Shown here piece after piece: positions 31,107-38,427 of a stretch of 51,208 bases of DNA. Under the pieces are notes generated by a model. That model was given only the letters and a program-made list of their open reading frames with translations. It was not told the origin of the DNA and made no database searches. The position numbers and the translations under genes are program-made. Position 1 is the first letter of the stretch. The number at the start of each line of letters is the position of its first letter. The DNA is from Candidatus Nealsoniibacteriota bacterium (GTDB taxonomy: Bacteria > Patescibacteriota > Minisyncoccia > Minisyncoccales > PWPS01): assembly GCA_003551435.1 (NCBI GenBank), contig PUMQ01000006.1, positions 1 to 51,208 of the forward strand, read 5' to 3'.

Positions 31107-31134
31107 ATTATATATATTTTTATAATTTTGTCAA
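31107..31134 (-). promoter_or_regulatory. Strong promoter of the small-protein operon
   Basis: A perfect TTGACA (31129-31134) and perfect TATAAT (31107-31112) with a 16-nt AT-rich spacer on the minus strand, the best promoter match in the window. Confidence 0.85.
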
Positions 31135-31158
31135 ATAAAAAGCCTTTTCTTTGGAAAA

Positions 31159-31692
31159 TTACCGGCGAGAGTTCTTTTTACCAATGATTTTGAAAATTTC
31201 ACTAATTACAATGCCTCCAAAAATTCCCACTAAAGCGCCGGCAAAAACGTCAAGCGGCCAGTGCATTCCCGTAATCACCCGGGAAACGCCAGCTATAAAA
31301 GACAAGGCAAATAAAGCGGTTCCGGGCTTTCTGTAATGGAAATAAACAACAGTAGAAAGAGCAAAAAGAAAAGCGATGTGCCCGGAAGGAAAAGAAAGGC
31401 TCTCCTTGTAGGGAAGCAAAAGATTCACGTTTTCCAGCACTTCAAAAGGGCGCAGACGGGGAAAGAAGTGCCTAAGAGGCCAAACCAAAGCATACCGGGC
31501 AAAAAATCCCGCTAAGATAACTTCTCCCGAAAAGAGACCGTATTTTTTCAAATTGCGCAAAGGGAGATAAGCAAAAGGAATAATAAAAAGATAGGGGGTG
31601 ATCTGGGCGAAAAAGAAAAAGAGAAAATCAAGGAAAAAATAATTTCCCGAGAGACTGTTTAGAAAAAGAAAAAGTGATTGCTCAATATTCAT
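31159..31692 (-). CDS. PAP2-family membrane phosphatase
   Basis: A six-helix PAP2 phosphatase; bacterial members dephosphorylate undecaprenyl pyrophosphate or phosphatidic acid/phosphatidylglycerophosphate. The three motifs are RHFFPRLRPFE (KxxxxxxRP type), FPSGH and SRVITGMHWPLDV, with the catalytic histidines. The ATG at 31692 (177 aa) overlaps the folD stop by 4 nt; a longer start at 31725 lies in folD. Coupling to cell-envelope recycling (undecaprenyl phosphate) is plausible given the sugar nucleotidyltransferase upstream, but not proven. Confidence 0.88.
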   Translation of the reverse strand: MNIEQSLFLFLNSLSGNYFFLDFLFFFFAQITPYLFIIPFAYLPLRNLKKYGLFSGEVILAGFFARYALVWPLRHFFPRLRPFEVLENVNLLLPYKESLSFPSGHIAFLFALSTVVYFHYRKPGTALFALSFIAGVSRVITGMHWPLDVFAGALVGIFGGIVISEIFKIIGKKNSRR

Positions 31693-32501
31693 TTTGCCAA
31701 ATTGAAAAGATTGGATGCCAAGCAATAAATAGTTAAAGGTCCCACTCCTCCGGGAACAGGAGACAGTATCCCCGCTTTTTTTTCTACGCTTTCTATATCT
31801 ACATCTCCCTTAAGTTTTCCGGAAGCAATGCTTGTCCCCGCATCGATTACTACCGCCCCTTCTTTTATCATGCTTCCTTTGACAAGTTCCGGGACTCCCG
31901 CTCCGGAAACAACAATGTCCGCTTGCTTTGTGTAATAAGCTGCATTTTCCGTATAACGGTTAAGAAGAACAACCGTCGCTCCTTTGTGGGCAAAGAAAAC
32001 CATTAAAGGTTTTCCCACCAAGTCTCCCGATCCGATAAGCGCTACTGTTTTCCCCTTACGCGACACCCCGTATTCTTTAAGAATTATTTCAACCGCTCCT
32101 GCAACCGGTGGAAGATTTTCAAAAGCACCCGAATAAAACTTTCCGCAAGAAAAAGAAGTAAGCGTATCGGCATCTTTCTCGAAGGGAACAGCGTTTAGTA
32201 TCTCTCTTTTGTCAAATTTTTCGGGAAGAGGAAGTTGGATAACTATCCCCTTTTCGGTAAAACGGTTAATTTCTTTTTTAAGGTCTTCCGCGGAAACTTC
32301 TTCCGGAAAGCGGTAAAAAGAAACGGGGATACCGTTTCTTTCCAAGGTTTTCTTTTTGGCGTTTACATAAATATCGGAAACCGGATTTTCTCCAACTTGC
32401 ACTACCGCCAAAGAGAGAGAGGCATTCCCTCTCCTTATTTTCTCCCGAAGTTCTGTAAAATTCTCCTCCGCCAGCTTTTTCCCGTCAACAATTTTGGCCA
32501 T
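31689..32501 (-). CDS. folD: Methylene-tetrahydrofolate dehydrogenase/cyclohydrolase FolD
   Basis: FolD interconverts 5,10-methylene-, methenyl- and 10-formyl-tetrahydrofolate with NADP. The catalytic tyrosine/lysine pair lies in SDIYVNAKKK (about residues 45 and 49) and IQLPLP (about 88-93) is conserved. The usual GRSxxVGxP motif is IGSGDLVGKP here, altered at the arginine position that helps select NADP over NAD. The C-terminal PVPGGVGPLTI is intact. At 270 aa it is slightly short. It follows glyA by 16 nt, giving a compact serine-to-formyl-THF route. Confidence 0.94.
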   Translation of the reverse strand: MAKIVDGKKLAEENFTELREKIRRGNASLSLAVVQVGENPVSDIYVNAKKKTLERNGIPVSFYRFPEEVSAEDLKKEINRFTEKGIVIQLPLPEKFDKREILNAVPFEKDADTLTSFSCGKFYSGAFENLPPVAGAVEIILKEYGVSRKGKTVALIGSGDLVGKPLMVFFAHKGATVVLLNRYTENAAYYTKQADIVVSGAGVPELVKGSMIKEGAVVIDAGTSIASGKLKGDVDIESVEKKAGILSPVPGGVGPLTIYCLASNLFNLAK

Positions 32502-32517
32502 GCTTTGTGTTTTTTAT

Positions 32518-33774
32518 TTAGGGAATGGGAAATCTTCGGCAAAGATTTTTCACTTTTCCTCTTATCTCCGAGACAGTTTTCTTGTCCCTTTTTTTGATAA
32601 CTTGGGTGATAAAGTCCGCTATTCTTTCCATCTCCTTTTCCTTCATCTTCCTTGTGGTTACCGCAGGAGTTCCCAACCTTATACCGGAAGGGGAAAAAGG
32701 AGGATTCGGGTCAAAGGGAACTGTGTTTTTATTAACCGTTATTCCGGCTTTGTCTAAAAGCTCTTGAGCGTCTTTTCCGGAAATTCCTTTGTCGCGCAAA
32801 TCAACTACCATCAGGTGGTTGTCCGTTCCCCCGGTTACCAAACGAAACCCTTTCTTTACAAGAGAATTGGCCAACGTTTTGCTGTTTTTAATAATCTGGT
32901 GTCCGTATTTTTGAAAGTTTTTCCCAGAAGCTTCTTTTAGGCAAACGGCTACTCCGGCTATCTGGTGTTCATGCGGGCCGGCTTGAGTTCCCGGAAAAAC
33001 GGCTCTGTCAACCTTCTCAATCAAATTTTTGTCTTTTTTAAGACCCTCCTTTGTAACCATAATAATCCCTCCCCTGGGACCTCTTAGAGTTTTGTGGGTA
33101 GTGGTAGTTATAAGATGTGCGTAAGGAACCGGACTAGGATGGTCTCCCGAAATAATAAGGCCTGCGATGTGTGCAATGTCGGCAACAAGATACGCTCCCG
33201 CCAGGTCGGCAACTTTTCTGAATTTTTTCCACTCAAGAACACGGGGATAGGCACTGGTGCTCGCCCAAATAAGCTTGGGTTTTTCTTTTTTTGCAATTTT
33301 CTCCATTTCTTTAAAATCAACTCTCCCCGTTTTCTTATCTACTCCGTAAGAAAGCGCCTTGTAATACCTTCCTGAAAAATTAACACTTGTTCCGTGGGTT
33401 AGGTGCCCTCCCACAGAAAGATCCATTCCCAGCGCTTTTTCACCGGGCTTTAAAACGGCAAAGTAAGCCGCATGATTTGCCGGCGAACCCGAGTAGGGCT
33501 GCACGTTGGCATGAGGAACGTTAAAAAGTTTTCTCGCCCTCTCTTGGCACAAGATTTCTACCATATCAATAAACTCGTTTCCTCCGTAATATCTTTTCTT
33601 GGGATAGCCTTCCGAATACTTGTCATTAAAAATTGTGGCCAACCCCTCAAGTGCCGCCGGAGAGGTGTGGTTTTCCGAGGGAATCATTTCCAAAGTATCC
33701 TCTCTCCTTTTTCTTTCCTTAAAAAGAATGTTGTAAACCTCTCTGTCTTTTTTCTTCAAATTTTTATAGTTCAT
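32518..33774 (-). CDS. glyA: Serine hydroxymethyltransferase
   Basis: GlyA makes glycine and methylene-THF from serine, with PLP. The PLP lysine is in TTTTHKTLRGPRGG (about residue 228); IPSENHTSPAALEG, YSEGYPKKRYYGG and VNVQPYSGSPAN-like (ANVQPYSGSPAN) segments are also clear. Length 418 aa is normal. It overlaps the BadF-type kinase gene by 11 nt and precedes folD, the next step in one-carbon metabolism. Confidence 0.96.
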   Translation of the reverse strand: MNYKNLKKKDREVYNILFKERKRREDTLEMIPSENHTSPAALEGLATIFNDKYSEGYPKKRYYGGNEFIDMVEILCQERARKLFNVPHANVQPYSGSPANHAAYFAVLKPGEKALGMDLSVGGHLTHGTSVNFSGRYYKALSYGVDKKTGRVDFKEMEKIAKKEKPKLIWASTSAYPRVLEWKKFRKVADLAGAYLVADIAHIAGLIISGDHPSPVPYAHLITTTTHKTLRGPRGGIIMVTKEGLKKDKNLIEKVDRAVFPGTQAGPHEHQIAGVAVCLKEASGKNFQKYGHQIIKNSKTLANSLVKKGFRLVTGGTDNHLMVVDLRDKGISGKDAQELLDKAGITVNKNTVPFDPNPPFSPSGIRLGTPAVTTRKMKEKEMERIADFITQVIKKRDKKTVSEIRGKVKNLCRRFPIP

Positions 33775-34687
33775 GTTTTTTTTCGAGTTCTTTATACTTC
33801 TCCAGGGCCAGTTTTACTGCTCCCTCCGCCGGATCTTTTTTAAGTAAAATTTGTTTTCCTTCGGGGACAATCTTTTTTGTTTCTTTTTTAAAGCAAGAAA
33901 GAAAAACTTTTGAATTAAACATTCCCCCCGTTAAAACAACCGGAAAGCTCTCTTGAAAATTAAGTTTTTCTACCACCGCCTTTAAGGAAAGAACTGCCTC
34001 TTTTGCCCCTTTTTCTAAAATGGAAATCGCCACCTTGTCTTTCCGGTCTCCCGCTTTTCCTACGGCTATTGATATAAAGGGAACCGATTCCATAAACTTT
34101 CCGTAAACTCTTTTATTAAGCTCTTCTGATGTTTTTATTTTCCACTCTCTAAAAAGAATATCGGAGATTTTTGTTTTTTCTCCTCTCCCATCCAAGCTCT
34201 TCTGGATGGCTCTGTATCCCTCTATTCCCGTATAAAAAGCGGCTCCCTCGTCGGCAAGATACCCCCATCCGCTTGCCTTCTCTTCACGTCCTCTCTTCCA
34301 TCCTCGGGCAACGGCTCCTGTTCCGCAAATTAACACCACTCCGTCTTTTTTATCGGTTCCCGCCCGAAAGGCAGAAAGCTGGTCACTGACTACAAAAACT
34401 TCTCCCTTAAGCCCTTTCTCCCTCAACTTTTTTACAAACTCTTCTTTTCTGTCTTTGTGCTCTTCTTCTACCGCCGCCAGAGCAATACAATAAACGGAAA
34501 CCTCTTTCCCTTTTGATATCTTCCGAATCAGCCGAAAAACATTTTCCGCCGCAACCTCAATTCCCACATTCCGCCAGCTTGAAGAGCCGTTTTTTTCTTT
34601 TCCAAGGACAGTCCCTTTTTTGTCGGCAAGAACAGCCACCGTTTTTGTCCCTCCTCCGTCAACGCCTATAAAGCATGTTTCATTCAT
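33764..34687 (-). CDS. BadF/BadG-type ATPase, probable amino-sugar kinase
   Basis: An ASKHA-fold protein. The phosphate-1 loop is IGVDGGGTKT (residues 7-16); a second loop is VLICGTGAVARGWKRG, then ASGWGYLADEGAA, and VVLTGGMFNS near the end. This pattern is typical of the BadF/BadG/BcrA/BcrD family that includes N-acetylglucosamine kinases. At 307 aa it is family length. It overlaps the sugar nucleotidyltransferase gene by 8 nt, which supports an amino-sugar kinase role, although GlcNAc-6-phosphate would need a mutase before nucleotidyl transfer. Substrate unproven. Confidence 0.8.
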   Translation of the reverse strand: MNETCFIGVDGGGTKTVAVLADKKGTVLGKEKNGSSSWRNVGIEVAAENVFRLIRKISKGKEVSVYCIALAAVEEEHKDRKEEFVKKLREKGLKGEVFVVSDQLSAFRAGTDKKDGVVLICGTGAVARGWKRGREEKASGWGYLADEGAAFYTGIEGYRAIQKSLDGRGEKTKISDILFREWKIKTSEELNKRVYGKFMESVPFISIAVGKAGDRKDKVAISILEKGAKEAVLSLKAVVEKLNFQESFPVVLTGGMFNSKVFLSCFKKETKKIVPEGKQILLKKDPAEGAVKLALEKYKELEKKHEL

Positions 34688-35882
34688 ATTTTGTGTTTTC
34701 TTCTAAGTTCTCTCTGACCAAGGTATGAGGGTAAATAGTACTCCCATCGGCAATCATCACTCCCGGCATTACGGAAACGTTAGGTCCTATCTTCACTCTA
34801 TTTCCGATAACGCTTCCCATCTTTTTTCTTCCGGTGCTTATCTTTTTCCCTTTTACTTTAGCCCATATAGCGTCTCCCCCGAAAAGAAAGTCAATAAGAA
34901 CCACTCCGGCGCCGACAAGGCAGTTTTCTCCAATAACCGAGTGGCCGATAAAAGCGTAATGAGGGATCCGAGTGCCCGAAAAAATAACGGACTCCTGGAC
35001 TTCCGTCCCGGCTCCTACAAAACAGTTGTCATGAATAGAAGAAGGTCCTTTGATATATGTGTTTGGTCCGATTATGGTATTTTTCCCGATATAAACGGGC
35101 CCCTCTATAACGCTTCCCTTTTTGATAACACTCCCTTCTTCAATTATCAGTTTTCCTTCCACAAAAACGCCTTTTTCAACCTTTCCCTTTCTTCTTGCTT
35201 TGTACATTCCTAAAACTTCTCTCGCCCCCTCAAGAATACTCCACGGATAAGTAATCGGTAGCCAATTTTCCGCCCTTGCAAGATAAAGGGTATTTCTCTC
35301 TTTGATATAATATTTTAAAAAGTCTATTATCTCGTACTCTCCTCTGGAAGATTTCCCAATATCCTTCTCAAAAAAAGATTTATTAAGATAATAACAACCC
35401 ACGTTTATAAGGTTGCTTACTTCCTTCTCCGGTTTCTCCACTATTTCTCTTACAACCCCATTTTCCGCGGAAATCTGCCCGTATCCGGAAGGGTCTTTCA
35501 CCTCCTTTGCCAAAATGGAGGGATTTTTCTTGAGGCATCTTTTTATATCTTCCCGAAGGTAAAGGTCATCTCCGTTTAAAATCAAAAATCTCTCTCCCAA
35601 AAAAGGGAGAGCGACTCTGGCAGCGTGTCCTGTCCCGAGCTGTTCTTCCTGCCTAACATATCTTATCTTCATTCCGGAAAAGCTATCTCCTATCTTTTCT
35701 CTTATAACGCCGTCTTTGTATCCCACCACAATAATTACTTCTTCCACGAGGCCGGAGAGTTCCCTTAAGTTGTGTTCAATTAGGGTTTCCCCCAAAAGGC
35801 GAATAGCCGGCTTGGGCCTTCCCAAAGTAAGGGGCCTTAATCTTGTTCCCCACCCGGCAGATAGAATAACCGCTTTTATCAT
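34680..35882 (-). CDS. Sugar-1-phosphate nucleotidyltransferase with left-handed beta-helix domain
   Basis: A two-domain enzyme of archaeal GlmU/ManC type. The N-terminal domain (to about residue 235) has the signature AVILSAGWGTRLRPLTLGRP and the GTGHAARVAL and LILNGDDLY segments. The C-terminal half has hexapeptide repeats of a left-handed beta-helix, consistent with acetyltransfer or oligomerisation. Length 400 aa fits the bifunctional sensu archaeal GlmU. It could make UDP-GlcNAc or a glucose/mannose nucleotide; the sequence alone does not decide. It precedes the kinase gene and follows korB after 40 nt. Confidence 0.85.
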   Translation of the reverse strand: MIKAVILSAGWGTRLRPLTLGRPKPAIRLLGETLIEHNLRELSGLVEEVIIVVGYKDGVIREKIGDSFSGMKIRYVRQEEQLGTGHAARVALPFLGERFLILNGDDLYLREDIKRCLKKNPSILAKEVKDPSGYGQISAENGVVREIVEKPEKEVSNLINVGCYYLNKSFFEKDIGKSSRGEYEIIDFLKYYIKERNTLYLARAENWLPITYPWSILEGAREVLGMYKARRKGKVEKGVFVEGKLIIEEGSVIKKGSVIEGPVYIGKNTIIGPNTYIKGPSSIHDNCFVGAGTEVQESVIFSGTRIPHYAFIGHSVIGENCLVGAGVVLIDFLFGGDAIWAKVKGKKISTGRKKMGSVIGNRVKIGPNVSVMPGVMIADGSTIYPHTLVRENLEENTKYE

Positions 35883-35922
35883 ATTTTTGAACCAGTTTTA
35901 AACGTCAGGTATTGGTTGCTTT

Positions 35923-36732
35923 CTATTTGCTTTTCTCCAGTATCTTTTCCGTGTCAACAAAAAAAGATTTTTCAAGCTGCTTGTCAAAACCCTCTTTTTC
36001 TTTTTTATAAAAAATACCCAAAGGAATTCTTTCTCCGTTATTGTAGTCCCACTCTTGCGCTTTTTCTTTCGCCTCCGCAAGCGGAAGAAATTCCTTTTCC
36101 ATCTCATACGCTCTTTCGTTATAAATTTCCATTGTACTGTACCACGCCACGCAAGGTTGGAGTATTTCTATAAAAGAAAATCCGGGGTGCCTCATCCCCT
36201 CTAAGATTATTCTCTCCAAATGCTCGGGCTTGCCCGCAAAGCTTCTAGCAACAAAAGTAGCTCCAACAGAGAGCATCACCTCCAAAGGATTAAGCGCTTC
36301 TTCCTTTTTCCCTTTCGGAGTAGTGGTGCTGACAAACCCTTTGGGGCTTGTAAGAGTGGGCTGGTTTACCGTCAGAGCAAATACACGGTTGTCGTGCACA
36401 AGAACGGTAATGTCCGAGTTTCTTTTAGCGGCATGGAGAAGATGGGAAATTCCCTCGTTATAAGTATCCCCGTCACCCACACAACACACCACCTGCAGAT
36501 CGCCGTTTCCCATTTTAACTCCTTCGGCTACCGGAATAGCCCTTCCATGCAGGGCATAAACACTGTTTATGTTCAGATAATCGGCCATTTTCCCATGGCA
36601 TCCGATTCCGGTCACCAGGACAGTCCTGTTTTTATCCGTTTTGTTTATCGCTTCCCCGAGCGCCCTTTGTATGCCGAAATTTCCGCACCCGGGACACCAT
36701 GTGTTTTTTGTCGGTAAAATTAAGTTGTTCAT
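35923..36732 (-). CDS. 2-oxoacid:ferredoxin oxidoreductase, beta subunit
   Basis: The TPP-binding subunit of a pyruvate/2-oxoglutarate-type ferredoxin oxidoreductase, which decarboxylates a 2-oxoacid to acyl-CoA and reduces ferredoxin. WCPGCGNFG (cysteines 13 and 16) and the TGIGCHGK and VGDGDTYNEG segments mark the TPP and cluster region. At 269 aa it is the short KorB type lacking a separate ferredoxin domain. The partner alpha/gamma subunit is next upstream (36780-38423). The 2-oxoacid cannot be named from the sequence. Confidence 0.92.
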   Translation of the reverse strand: MNNLILPTKNTWCPGCGNFGIQRALGEAINKTDKNRTVLVTGIGCHGKMADYLNINSVYALHGRAIPVAEGVKMGNGDLQVVCCVGDGDTYNEGISHLLHAAKRNSDITVLVHDNRVFALTVNQPTLTSPKGFVSTTTPKGKKEEALNPLEVMLSVGATFVARSFAGKPEHLERIILEGMRHPGFSFIEILQPCVAWYSTMEIYNERAYEMEKEFLPLAEAKEKAQEWDYNNGERIPLGIFYKKEKEGFDKQLEKSFFVDTEKILEKSK

Positions 36733-36756
36733 ATTTTCAAACTTAAATTAATCTAT

Positions 36757-36790
36757 TGTCAAATGTCAACTGTCAATCGTCAAATGTTAG
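36757..36790. repeat. Heptamer tandem array R3 (TTGACAT-like)
   Basis: Four to five 7-nt units with plus-strand consensus TGTCAAN run across the korA stop codon and into the korA-korB gap. On the minus strand they read TTGACNN, related to the TGAC core of arrays R1 and R2. The array lies partly inside the end of korA. Confidence 0.75.
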
Positions 36791-38423
36791 CTTTTATTCT
36801 CTTTCTCAGTTCCTCCACACTAAAGGGTCTCCCATCATACTTTAATATCCTTTCTGACACTTTTATTCCGTATTCTTTTAAAACCCTTGAAAGCTGTCCT
36901 GTAGCGTTAGTTTCTGCCACGATAATCTTTTTCACTCCGGATAGCGCCTTTTTCATCTTTTTTTCAGGAAAAGGCTGAAGGATAATCGGTTGGACCAATC
37001 TAACATCCAAATCTTTTACCGCCCGCAAGGCGACTCCTTTGGTAGATCCCCAAAATACTACTGCCATGGGACCCTCTCCTTGAACATTGACCGATTCCAT
37101 GTCTTCCACCTCTTCTTTAAGTTTTTCATACTTGCGCATTCTTTTTTCCTGCATTTTTTTTACCGCTTCGGCATCCTCGGTGGCTACTCCCTTCTTGTCA
37201 TGCTCATAGCCGGTAGCTTTCACCACCGCTCCTCCTCCGGGAAAAGCAAGGGGAGAGATATCTTCTCTGTCGTATCGGTTATAACCTCCGTTCATCTCTC
37301 CTTGGATGGCCTCTTCTTTTTCTTTCCTAAAGCTTTTGTCAAAGCTGTAGGTGTTTTCCGACAACTCTTTGTCAAGAAGTACAATAGCCGGCAATTGGTA
37401 TTTCCAAGCCATATTCAAGGCTTTTCCGGAAAAGTAATAAGTTTCGTTTACATCTCCCGGGGCAACAACAAAACGCGTCATATCTCCGTGTCCCGCATTT
37501 AAAGCAAAAAGAAGATCTCCCTGTCCCTGGTAGGTGGGAACTCCGGTTGCCGGACCGGCTCTTTGGCTTAGAGAAATAACAAGAGGAATTTCCGACTGAG
37601 CAGAAAAGCTGACTCCTTCGGTCATTAAAGCAAATCCTCCCCCGGAGGTTCCTACCATTGTTCTTTTTCCGGCATAAGCCGACCCAAGCGCCATATTGAC
37701 TGTTGCTATCTCGTTTTCCGGCTGAAAGGTTCTCACCCCCTCAATTTGGGAAAGAAACTGCAGAATTCCGGTAGAGGGAGTCATTGGATAAGCAAAGTAG
37801 TTTTCCAGCCCTGCATTTATCGCCCCCAAAGCCGCCGCCTGGTTTCCCGAAAGAAGAGGAGCCGGTTCTTCCCCTGTTTCTTTTATCTCCTTGATTCTCC
37901 TAAAGCTTCTAAAGGCGATCTCGGCCACTTTCAAGTTTTTTTCCGTTGCTATGGGAAGCTCTTTTTCCAGCACCTCTCTTACCTTTTTCCACTCCATGCC
38001 TACCGCTCTTGAAAAGGCGGCAACAAGACCCGTGTTTTTCATAATGGGAATTCCTTCGGCCTTTTCTACAATCTTGCCCAAGGGTATTCCCGCTATTTCC
38101 ACCTTTTCTTCTTCCGAAAAGTTGTTTTTTATCACATCCGAATCGTACATTAAAACGCCTCCTTTTTTTAATTTTTCTTTGTGCTTTGAAATTGCTTCCT
38201 TGTTTAAGGCCAAAAGAAAGTCAATTTTTTCCTTTATAGCGTCACTTTCTTTTTTTGAAACGGAGATTTGGGAAAAGTTGTGCCCTCCTTTAATCACCGA
38301 CTCGTAATCTTCGTGGATAAAAACTCTAAACCCGTAAGCGTTAAAAAGCTTGGCGATTAAAAGACCCGCCTTCTTAGATCCTTCTCCGGCGGCGCCGGCT
38401 ATTATTATTTGGGTTTCGCTCAT
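36780..38423 (-). CDS. 2-oxoacid:acceptor oxidoreductase, fused gamma-alpha subunit
   Basis: The gamma domain (about residues 1-190) starts IIIAGAAGEGSKKAGLLIAK and includes ESVIKGGHNFSQI; the alpha domain follows from GNQAAALGAINAGLENYFAY, with the SGGGFALMTEGVSFSAQSE and GPATGVPTYQGQGDLLFALN motifs. A gamma-alpha fusion of 547 aa is the usual KorA form. The ATG at 38423 is used; a TTG at 38438 would overlap leuS. With korB it forms a complete enzyme if a ferredoxin is supplied elsewhere. The C-terminus is overlain by array R3. Confidence 0.92.
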   Translation of the reverse strand: MSETQIIIAGAAGEGSKKAGLLIAKLFNAYGFRVFIHEDYESVIKGGHNFSQISVSKKESDAIKEKIDFLLALNKEAISKHKEKLKKGGVLMYDSDVIKNNFSEEEKVEIAGIPLGKIVEKAEGIPIMKNTGLVAAFSRAVGMEWKKVREVLEKELPIATEKNLKVAEIAFRSFRRIKEIKETGEEPAPLLSGNQAAALGAINAGLENYFAYPMTPSTGILQFLSQIEGVRTFQPENEIATVNMALGSAYAGKRTMVGTSGGGFALMTEGVSFSAQSEIPLVISLSQRAGPATGVPTYQGQGDLLFALNAGHGDMTRFVVAPGDVNETYYFSGKALNMAWKYQLPAIVLLDKELSENTYSFDKSFRKEKEEAIQGEMNGGYNRYDREDISPLAFPGGGAVVKATGYEHDKKGVATEDAEAVKKMQEKRMRKYEKLKEEVEDMESVNVQGEGPMAVVFWGSTKGVALRAVKDLDVRLVQPIILQPFPEKKMKKALSGVKKIIVAETNATGQLSRVLKEYGIKVSERILKYDGRPFSVEELRKRIKANI

Positions 38424-38427
38424 ATTT

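Larger units (their letters stand above)
30935..31158. other. Leader region of the small-protein operon
   Basis: This stretch between PAP2 and the possible 40-aa ORF holds no conventional gene. The minus strand reads promoter (31107-31134), a 16-18 codon mini-ORF (31036-31092), three overlapping hairpins of which the last has a T7 run (30974-31001), and a further hairpin CAGACCCGA/TCGGGCCTG at about 30945-30973. The arrangement resembles a transcription attenuator. Confidence 0.55.

Noticed and set aside
33764-34687. Activator ATPase of 2-hydroxyacyl-CoA dehydratase (FldI/HgdC type)
   Set aside because: Those activators carry a CxC-type Fe-S cluster motif, which I do not see; the protein fits the sugar-kinase branch better.
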